Below are positions 1-3,534 of a stretch of DNA of 6,420 bases, one piece after another. Location: the NCBI GenBank assembly GCA_022728415.1, contig JAIJJM010000125.1:1-6420 (forward strand). The letters are read 5' to 3'. Made by a program: the position numbers and the translations under genes. Below the pieces are notes generated by a model. It was not told where the DNA came from and made no database searches. It saw nothing but the letters and a program-made list of their open reading frames with translations. The DNA comes from Collinsella sp. Lineage in GTDB: Bacteria; Actinomycetota; Coriobacteriia; Coriobacteriales; Coriobacteriaceae. Position 1 is the first letter of the stretch, and the number at the start of each line of letters is the position of its first letter.

Positions 1-82
1 TCAGGTCAAGAGTCGCCAGTTGAGAGCGAACCACATTCGATGCCATTTCCTGGAATGGTACTGGTAAATCTTTAAATTCCAT
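1..82 (-). CDS. Unrecognised small phage protein, 5' part only
   Basis: An open frame starts at ATG 82-80 on the minus strand and runs off the window edge after 27 codons, beginning MEFKDLPVPFQEMASNVV. A good ribosome binding site (GAGG, 7 bases before the ATG) lies in the 11-base gap after the stop of the upstream YdfA-like gene, so the two are probably translated from one leftward mRNA. I do not recognise the family with certainty. In Qin-type prophages the gene after ydfA is also a short protein of unknown role, but this N-terminus does not look like YdfB. No function is proposed. The frame, RBS and tight spacing support a real gene; the C-terminus is outside the window. Confidence 0.6.
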   Translation of the reverse strand, partial: MEFKDLPVPFQEMASNVVRSQLATLDL

Positions 83-93
83 CGTCAACCTCA

Positions 94-246
94 TCAGTCA
101 GTGTTTCTGGTTAACCAGCGACGCGCGCCAGCTTCAGTTTTAAACGTTTTGCTTCTGGTATACGTCATCGCGGTAAACGTGCCGTCCTGGTTGGGGAACA
201 CGCCACATACCAGAGATTCGTTGTTGCCAAGATTGAGCATATCCAT
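94..246 (-). CDS. ydfA: YdfA-like DUF1391 family protein
   Basis: A 50-residue protein starting MDMLNLGNNESL and containing GVFPNQDGTFTAMTYT and KTFKTEAGARRWL. This closely matches what I recall of YdfA of the Qin prophage and its Rac relative (DUF1391), whose function is unknown. It is the first clear gene of the leftward operon transcribed from the PL-like promoter, the position ydfA has downstream of dicA in Qin. The ATG at 246-244 was chosen because family homology begins there and GAGG sits 6 bases upstream. The frame is open further upstream to an ATG at 327-325, giving 77 residues, and that ATG also has a GAGG 9 bases before it, so a longer form is possible. It is followed 11 bases later by the next small gene. 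Confidence 0.8.
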   Translation of the reverse strand: MDMLNLGNNESLVCGVFPNQDGTFTAMTYTRSKTFKTEAGARRWLTRNTD

Positions 247-421
247 GTTGACCTCATTTCCCCTTAACGCCGGGGTAGCGGAACAAAAACCTGCTGCATA
301 GTTATTAAAGTTGAACCCTGCCGTCATGTTCTTACGCCTCGGGCTGGCTACTTAACCCCTGACCACTGCCTGGTAACTCGAAGTATTGCCCTGCATTCTG
401 TGGGGCGGGGTGGGTTGGTAT
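247..421 (-). other. Leader of the leftward operon, with possible in-frame extension
   Basis: Untranslated leader between the predicted PL start point (about 422) and the ydfA-like ATG at 246. It has no recognisable gene except an in-frame N-terminal extension of the YdfA-like frame from ATG 327, beginning MTAGFNFNNYAAGFC, preceded by GAGG. I see no convincing boxA/boxB nut site or terminator hairpin. The extension could be a translated leader, or conserved only as RNA. Confidence 0.45.
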
Positions 422-428
422 GAAAAGA

Positions 429-457
429 AGGATACCCATAGGTATTTAAAAAGTAAA
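429..457 (-). promoter_or_regulatory. Leftward early promoter (PL-like)
   Basis: On the minus strand TTTACT (457-452) and TATCCT (434-429) are separated by 17 bases, 4 of 6 consensus matches each. Transcription would start near 422 and run into the YdfA-like gene. The operator copy TACC-CATA-GGTA at 433-444 lies at the end of the spacer and runs into the -10, the same arrangement as in the rightward promoter at 979-1006. That resemblance is the main support. A second option, TTTACC-17-TAAATA slightly upstream, fits the -10 consensus less well. Confidence 0.6.
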
Positions 458-469
458 TACCCATGGGTA
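433..469. promoter_or_regulatory. Left operator: two TACC-N4-GGTA sites
   Basis: Two 12-bp symmetric sites, TACC-CATA-GGTA at 433-444 and the perfect palindrome TACCCATGGGTA at 458-469, centres 25 bp apart. The first covers the end of the PL spacer and the second lies just upstream of its -35. The same motif recurs four times between repressor and ydaS, so these are very likely binding sites of the repressor, the YdaS protein, or both. Confidence 0.75.
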
Positions 470-511
470 AATTTTTGCGGTGTCTTAACTGGTGACTAGT
501 TGTTTGGTGAG

Positions 512-931
512 CTATGATGCGTTTTGTGCTTTCTTTTTACGGATTTCTTCGTAGATCATATTGTAATACTGTTTTTTCTCTTCAAGAGTTTTTAATAATT
601 TATCCGCTTCACTTTCTGGCAGTTCGTCTAAGAGATCTAAAAAAATACGTTGTCGTGGCGTTAGAACCCTTGTTTCATAACTGGAGGCTGTGTTCGTTGA
701 TGATGAAACGATACCATCCATCCATCCCCGGGGTAACCCAAAGGACTCTTCGATAATCTCCACCATATCATCAGCGATCCGTTTTTTTCCCTTTTTCCCC
801 TCTGGGTACAACATTCTTGATACATAAGAAGGCTCGCGCCCGATCTTTCTGGCCACGTTAACCGCTTTACCATCGCATTTCTCATCACGAATTTTGATGA
901 GTTGCTGTCGTCTAAATTCATATTTGTCCAT
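512..931 (-). CDS. Prophage CI-type repressor without peptidase domain
   Basis: A 139-residue DNA-binding protein expected to hold the lysogenic state by repressing PL and PR. Residues about 5-73 form a lambda-repressor-like helix-turn-helix domain: the HTH spans roughly V26 to R39 (VARKIGREPSYVSR), followed by the typical helix ending in FGLPRGWMD (64-72). Residues 74-139 are a polar linker and a charged helical tail (ELPESEADKLLKTLEEKKQ), with no LexA/S24 Ser-Lys peptidase. That is as in the short repressors of Salmonella Gifsy prophages, which are removed by antirepressors. It is divergent from ydaS with a 100-bp operator region between them. No Shine-Dalgarno lies before the ATG and a -10-like TATTAT ends 6 bases upstream, so the mRNA may be leaderless. 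Confident in the class; the exact orthologue is not known. Confidence 0.85.
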   Translation of the reverse strand: MDKYEFRRQQLIKIRDEKCDGKAVNVARKIGREPSYVSRMLYPEGKKGKKRIADDMVEIIEESFGLPRGWMDGIVSSSTNTASSYETRVLTPRQRIFLDLLDELPESEADKLLKTLEEKKQYYNMIYEEIRKKKAQNAS

Positions 932-1002
932 AGGTAAATAATAGATGCGATTACCGCAAGGTAAACAACCTGTGGGTATTGACTTTTGTTTACCTGTGGG
1001 TA
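925..1002. promoter_or_regulatory. Right operator: four TACC-N4-GGTA-type sites
   Basis: Sites at 925-936 (TGTC-CATA-GGTA, one good half-site, covering the repressor start codon), 952-963 (TACC-GCAA-GGTA), 967-978 (AACC-TGTG-GGTA) and 991-1002 (TACC-TGTG-GGTA). Centres are 27, 15 and 24 bp apart. The last two flank and overlap the rightward promoter; the first two overlap the repressor promoter. This is the OR layout of a lambdoid immunity region, with the motif shared with the left operator at 433-469. Confidence 0.75.
938..965 (-). promoter_or_regulatory. Candidate repressor promoter (PRM-like), leaderless
   Basis: On the minus strand TTTACC (965-960) and TATTAT (943-938) are 16 bases apart. 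The A of the repressor ATG (931) is the seventh base after the -10, so the transcript could begin at the start codon. This agrees with the absence of a Shine-Dalgarno and with lambda PRM, whose cI mRNA is known to be leaderless. The -35 is weak, as expected for a promoter that may need activation. Confidence 0.5.
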
Positions 1003-1006
1003 TTCT
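979..1006 (+). promoter_or_regulatory. Rightward early promoter (PR-like)
   Basis: TTGACT (979-984) and TATTCT (1001-1006) with 16-base spacing, predicted start about 1013, 19 bases before the ydaS ATG. The operator at 991-1002 fills the end of the spacer and enters the -10; the operator at 967-978 abuts the -35. The element arrangement matches the PL-like promoter. Confidence 0.7.
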
Positions 1007-1031
1007 TTGCTGTGTTTACTAAGGAGTAGCT

Positions 1032-1313
1032 ATGGAAGAATTAAGAATATTTCTCAATTCTCTTTCGTCAGATGAACAGCGTATGTTTGCATGCGAGTGT
1101 GGTACCAGCATCGGTTATCTAAGAAAGGCATTGAGTAAAGGTCAAGTGTTAGGGGCATCGTTATGTGTCCTTATTGAGCGAGCCAGTAATGGTGAAGTTA
1201 CACGTCAGCAACTAAGGCCTTTTGATTGGATGAATATTTGGCCCGAGCTGGAAGATACCAAAACGTTAACACAACCACTTTCTAGGAGCTTGATTCATGA
1301 AAATCAAGCATGA
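1032..1313 (+). CDS. ydaS: YdaS-family Cro-like regulator
   Basis: A 93-residue protein, first gene of the rightward operon and divergent from the repressor, the position of cro. The body (residues about 10-65, including ACECGTSIGYLRKALSKG and ASLCVLIERASNGEVTRQQLRP) matches the YdaS antitoxin/Cro family: an HTH followed by the typical IERAxxGEV..EELRPD-type ending. The start at 1032 has AAGGAG 5 bases upstream. Its end overlaps the start of ydaT by 17 bases, so the two are translationally close. The family was named as an antitoxin to YdaT, but the gene position and HTH fit a Cro role, probably binding the TACC-N4-GGTA sites. The sequence is divergent from Rac YdaS as I recall it. Residues after about 75 are not conserved in any way I recognise. 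Confidence 0.75.
   Translation: MEELRIFLNSLSSDEQRMFACECGTSIGYLRKALSKGQVLGASLCVLIERASNGEVTRQQLRPFDWMNIWPELEDTKTLTQPLSRSLIHENQA
1279..1307 (-). promoter_or_regulatory. Possible PRE-like leftward promoter at the YdaT site
   Basis: On the minus strand TTGATT (1307-1302) and TAGAAA (1284-1279) are 17 bases apart, 4 of 6 matches each. The -35 is one half of the YdaT palindrome. It would read antisense through ydaS toward the repressor gene, which is the position and direction of lambda PRE, activated by CII. Only position and hexamers support it; the palindrome could equally serve repression of the sense transcript. Confidence 0.3.
1288..1309. promoter_or_regulatory. YdaT operator, palindrome over the ydaT start codon
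   Basis: GCTTGATT-N6-AATCAAGC, 8-bp perfect arms around CATGAA, which contains the ydaT ATG (1297-1299). It contains exactly TTGATT-N6-AATCAA, the site I recall being reported for the CP-933P YdaT protein. I found no other perfect copy in the window. It also overlaps the end of ydaS. Confidence 0.7.
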
Positions 1314-1722
1314 ACACATCCGCATGGCGATGAATGCCTGGGCGCGTCCTGATGGCGAAAAAGTTCCGGCAGCTGGAATAACCCAGGCTTATTTTGAGTT
1401 GGGTATGACGTTTCCTGAACTGTACGACGACAGCCATCCGGAAGCCCTGGCTCGTAATACCCAGAAAATTTTCCGCTGGATAGAGAAAGACACCCCTGAT
1501 GCAGTTGAAAAAATTCAGGCGTTGTTACCAGCGATCGAAAAGGCAATGCCACCTTTGCTGGTGGCCAGAATGCGCAGCCACAGTTCAGCTTATTTTCGGG
1601 AGCTGGTGGAGACGCGGGAGCGACTGGTGAGAGACGCTGATGATTTTGTCGCAGTGGCAATCGCCGGTTTCAATCAGATGAACCGTGGTGGCCCGGCAGG
1701 AAATGCTGTGGCAGTGCATTGA
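1297..1722 (+). CDS. ydaT: YdaT family, CII-equivalent DNA-binding protein
   Basis: A 141-residue protein almost colinear with Rac YdaT as I remember it (starting MKIKHEHIRMAMNAW, with FELGMTFPELYDDSHPEALARNTQKIFRW and an ending GGPAGNAV). The family is often annotated as a toxin because overexpression harms E. coli. Structural work on the CP-933P homologue describes an N-terminal POU-type HTH (here about residues 1-75) followed by a long helix (about 95-125) that makes a tetramer, and calls it the functional equivalent of CII. Gene order repressor/ydaS/ydaT/O matches cI/cro/cII/O. The start at 1297 has AGGAG 8 bases upstream and overlaps ydaS. The gene carries two Chi sequences. It probably acts on the palindrome over its own start, steering lysogeny or tuning the operon. 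Confidence 0.88.
   Translation: MKIKHEHIRMAMNAWARPDGEKVPAAGITQAYFELGMTFPELYDDSHPEALARNTQKIFRWIEKDTPDAVEKIQALLPAIEKAMPPLLVARMRSHSSAYFRELVETRERLVRDADDFVAVAIAGFNQMNRGGPAGNAVAVH
1557..1564 (+). other. Chi site
   Basis: GCTGGTGG, the E. coli RecBCD Chi octamer, inside ydaT. A second copy in the same orientation lies 45 bases downstream. Confidence 0.6.
1602..1609 (+). other. Chi site
   Basis: Second GCTGGTGG in ydaT, same strand as the copy at 1557-1564. Confidence 0.6.
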
Positions 1723-1793
1723 GTGATAATAGCCATATCGAATCGCTTCCGGCAACTCGTGAGTAAAAAGATTCGGTATCAGAAGAGGTGAGT

Positions 1794-2855
1794 ATGGCTA
1801 ACGCCTGGCTCAGATTATGGCATGACATGCCAAATGACCCTAAGTGGCGAACAATTGCCAGGGTGTCAGGGCAGCCAATTGCAACAGTGATGGCAGTGTA
1901 TATCCACCTCCTGGTGAGCGCGTCACGAAATGTCACGCGAGGTCACATTGATGTCACGACAGAAGATTTGGCAAGTGCGCTCGACGTGACAGAAGAGGTA
2001 ATTGATTCAATTTTGCAGACGATGCAGGGGCGGGTACTTGATGGTGATTTAATCACTGGATGGGAAAAACGCCAGGTGCTTAAAGAGGACAACGGCAATA
2101 TTTCGCAAACCGCAAAATCTCCTGCAGAGCGCAAGAGGGCGCAGCGAGAGAGGGAAAGAAAGCGGGAACAAAATGGCGATTGTCACGGCGCGTCACGAAA
2201 TGTCACGCACATGTCACGACGAGTCACGACAGATAAAGATACAGATAAAGATACAGATCAAGAAGATCAAAACACTATGGGCCATGGCGTAAAAAACGCC
2301 ACGAACCAGGCAGGGGATGTTCAGACCGTCAATCCTGGTCAGCCAGCAGGCACGACACCGGAAGCCGATTCAGCGTATGCGCTGAAAGCCGATTCGGGCG
2401 CTGTGCAGCAGGTGATGACCCAAAGGCCGGAACAATCACACCAACTGCAGCAGCCTGAAACCGATTCCGCCATTCAGCGGGAGGTAGTCCCGGAAAACAC
2501 CGGGCTGTCTGTGGGACGAGTGGATTATCCGGATGTGTTCGAACAGGTCTGGCGGGAGTACCCGTTGCGTGCCGGAGCAAACCCGAAGAAATCCGCTTTC
2601 AGTGCCTGGAAGGCCAGATTACGCGAGGGGGTGCCACCAGAGGCCATGCTGGATGGCGTGAGGCGTTACGCAAGATACTTGGCGGCTACCGGGAAAACGG
2701 GAACGGAATTTGTTCAGCGAGCGACGACGTTTTTTGGACCGGACCGGAATTTTGAAAACCCCTGGTTGCTCCCGGTAAGCGGTACGAACAACCAGCGTTG
2801 TGTGAATCATATTTCTGAACCGGATACCGAAATTCCACCGGGCTTCAGGGGGTAA
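1794..2855 (+). CDS. O-like phage replication initiator
   Basis: A 353-residue protein starting MANAWLRLWHDMPNDPKWR, a type seen in Gifsy and Rac-like prophages after ydaT. Residues about 1-100 look like a winged-helix DNA-binding domain. Residues about 105-240 are a charged, low-complexity linker (AERKRAQRERERKREQ, then TDKDTDKDTDQED) whose codons hold the origin repeats. Residues about 245-327 form a second compact domain (YPDVFEQVWREYPLRAGANPKK through FFGPDRNFENPWL) common in phage initiators, likely the part that contacts host helicase machinery (inference). As in lambda O, the initiator probably binds iterons within its own gene and recruits DnaB. ATG 1794 was chosen because GAGG lies 5 bases before it; an in-frame GTG at 1788 would overlap that site. 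No DnaC/P-type loader follows. Confidence 0.8.
   Translation: MANAWLRLWHDMPNDPKWRTIARVSGQPIATVMAVYIHLLVSASRNVTRGHIDVTTEDLASALDVTEEVIDSILQTMQGRVLDGDLITGWEKRQVLKEDNGNISQTAKSPAERKRAQRERERKREQNGDCHGASRNVTHMSRRVTTDKDTDKDTDQEDQNTMGHGVKNATNQAGDVQTVNPGQPAGTTPEADSAYALKADSGAVQQVMTQRPEQSHQLQQPETDSAIQREVVPENTGLSVGRVDYPDVFEQVWREYPLRAGANPKKSAFSAWKARLREGVPPEAMLDGVRRYARYLAATGKTGTEFVQRATTFFGPDRNFENPWLLPVSGTNNQRCVNHISEPDTEIPPGFRG
1922..1990. repeat. Iteron cluster 1 (GTCACG) in the O-like gene
   Basis: GTCACG at 1922, 1932 and 1953 with GTCACA at 1942, start-to-start distances 10, 10 and 11 bp, so all lie on one face of the helix. An inverted copy (CGTGAC) is at 1985-1990. Positions 1918-1938 are identical to 2188-2208 in cluster 2 (21 bp, 270 bp apart, same reading frame). 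Likely binding sites of the initiator. Confidence 0.6.
2182..2268. repeat. Candidate prophage replication origin: iterons plus A-rich repeat
   Basis: Five GTCACG copies start at 2182, 2192, 2202, 2213 and 2223 (10, 10, 11, 10 bp pitch). Directly after them a 12-bp unit AGATAAAGATAC occurs at 2231-2242 and 2243-2254, with a third partial copy, followed by GATC at 2256 and 2265. Phased iterons beside an A-rich, easily opened stretch within the initiator gene match the lambda ori design. The coding product here is a disordered linker, so the DNA can be selected as an origin. Confidence 0.7.
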
Positions 2856-2895
2856 GTGTGTATTTCAGGTTATGAGGTAATTTTCAGGAGGACTT

Positions 2896-3312
2896 GTGGC
2901 AAAATTTTTTACTCCCGAACTGCGGGAAGAAGTGAAGGCGCGCATTGTGGAACTGGTACGCAGAGATGGGCGAAAAACGCGTAAACAACTGGAAAATGAA
3001 ACCGGGGCGACGAGACACCTAATAGAAGTTCTGGCGAAAGAGCTGGTAGTTAGTGGCGCAGTATATGGTTCAGGACATGGAATATTTCCTTCGGAGCAGG
3101 CTCGTAAGGACTGGGGAAAAGCCCGCAAAAAAATGTCGAGAGCGGCAGTGAAAAAGAAGAGCGACCCTGACCTGATTTATTCATTGCTAGATGGCGAAAT
3201 ACGCCGTTACAACAGACGACAGAATATAATTTGTTGCGAGTGTCGTCAGAGCGAAGTTATGCAGCGTATACTAGAATTTTATCAGGGAAATGTTCGGTAT
3301 TTATTGAAGTGA
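2896..3312 (+). CDS. DUF977 family winged-helix phage protein (YdaW-like)
   Basis: A 138-residue protein read from GTG 2896 with a strong AGGAGG 4 bases upstream. Residues about 3-65 look like a winged helix (REEVKARIVELVRRDGRKT, then a recognition-type segment RHLIEVLAKELV and a wing YGSGHGIFP). A basic linker (RKKMSRAAVKKK) leads to a short C-terminal segment (DLIYSLLDGEIRRYNRR, with three nearby cysteines in CCEC). I recognise it as DUF977, of which Rac ydaW is a degenerate member; function is unknown, DNA binding is likely. It lies 40 bases after the initiator, in the same rightward operon. The last residues (about VRYLLK) may be altered by the junction with the AT-rich accessory DNA that follows. 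Confidence 0.72.
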   Translation: MAKFFTPELREEVKARIVELVRRDGRKTRKQLENETGATRHLIEVLAKELVVSGAVYGSGHGIFPSEQARKDWGKARKKMSRAAVKKKSDPDLIYSLLDGEIRRYNRRQNIICCECRQSEVMQRILEFYQGNVRYLLK

Positions 3313-3534
3313 CGAAATTAAAGAGCATTAGTTCAGATATTAATTGACACTTCGATGGCACAGTCCCAGACCTAGTTTGGTTGTCAGCTTTGAGCCAGGT
3401 GAACGTTGGTATCGTTAGTTTGTATTAATCAACGGAGGACTTTTCTTTGCCTCTTTTAATTATAATTCAAGTTCAATTGATTACATTGAAGTAATAATGT
3501 GAGTCCGTCAAACAAATAGCTCAAGGAATAGGTC
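3313..3534 (+). promoter_or_regulatory. Leader of the NTPase gene: candidate promoter and inverted repeat
   Basis: A 222-bp AT-rich spacer without a gene on either strand. A perfect -10 hexamer TATAAT is at 3461-3466, but the best -35 at proper spacing (about 3437-3443, GGACTTT) is poor, so an activator may be needed. Just downstream, where transcription would start, TTCAAT-N7-ATTGAA (3472-3490) and the overlapping palindrome TCAATTGA (3473-3480) could be an operator. AAGGA at 3523-3527 is the ribosome binding site, 7 bases before the ATG. An isolated TTGACA at 3344 has no -10 at a useful distance. No clear terminator for the upstream operon is visible. Confidence 0.4.

Noticed and set aside
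101..301. Plus-strand open frame opposite the YdfA-like gene
   Set aside because: It is the complement of a recognised gene, lacks a ribosome binding site and resembles no family.
1304..1660. 118-codon minus-strand open frame inside ydaT
   Set aside because: Shadow of a well conserved plus-strand gene; the translation is rich in Pro, Arg and Cys without domain character.
1922..2228. Short regular repeats as a CRISPR array
   Set aside because: Units are 6 bp at 10-11 bp pitch inside a coding gene, far too short for CRISPR repeats and spacers; iterons explain them.
2364..2467. Three CCGATTC copies in the O-like gene as more iterons
   Set aside because: Spacing is irregular (24 and 72 bp) and they encode repeated A/T-D-S residues in a disordered linker; coding repetition is enough.
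3344..3349. Perfect TTGACA as -35 for the NTPase gene
   Set aside because: No -10-like hexamer lies 15-19 bases downstream; the nearest, TAGTTT, is 23 bases away.
3415..3432. Second YdaT site (TTAGTT-N6-AATCAA) upstream of the NTPase gene
   Set aside because: One half-site has only 4 of 6 matches; such a degenerate match is expected by chance in AT-rich DNA.
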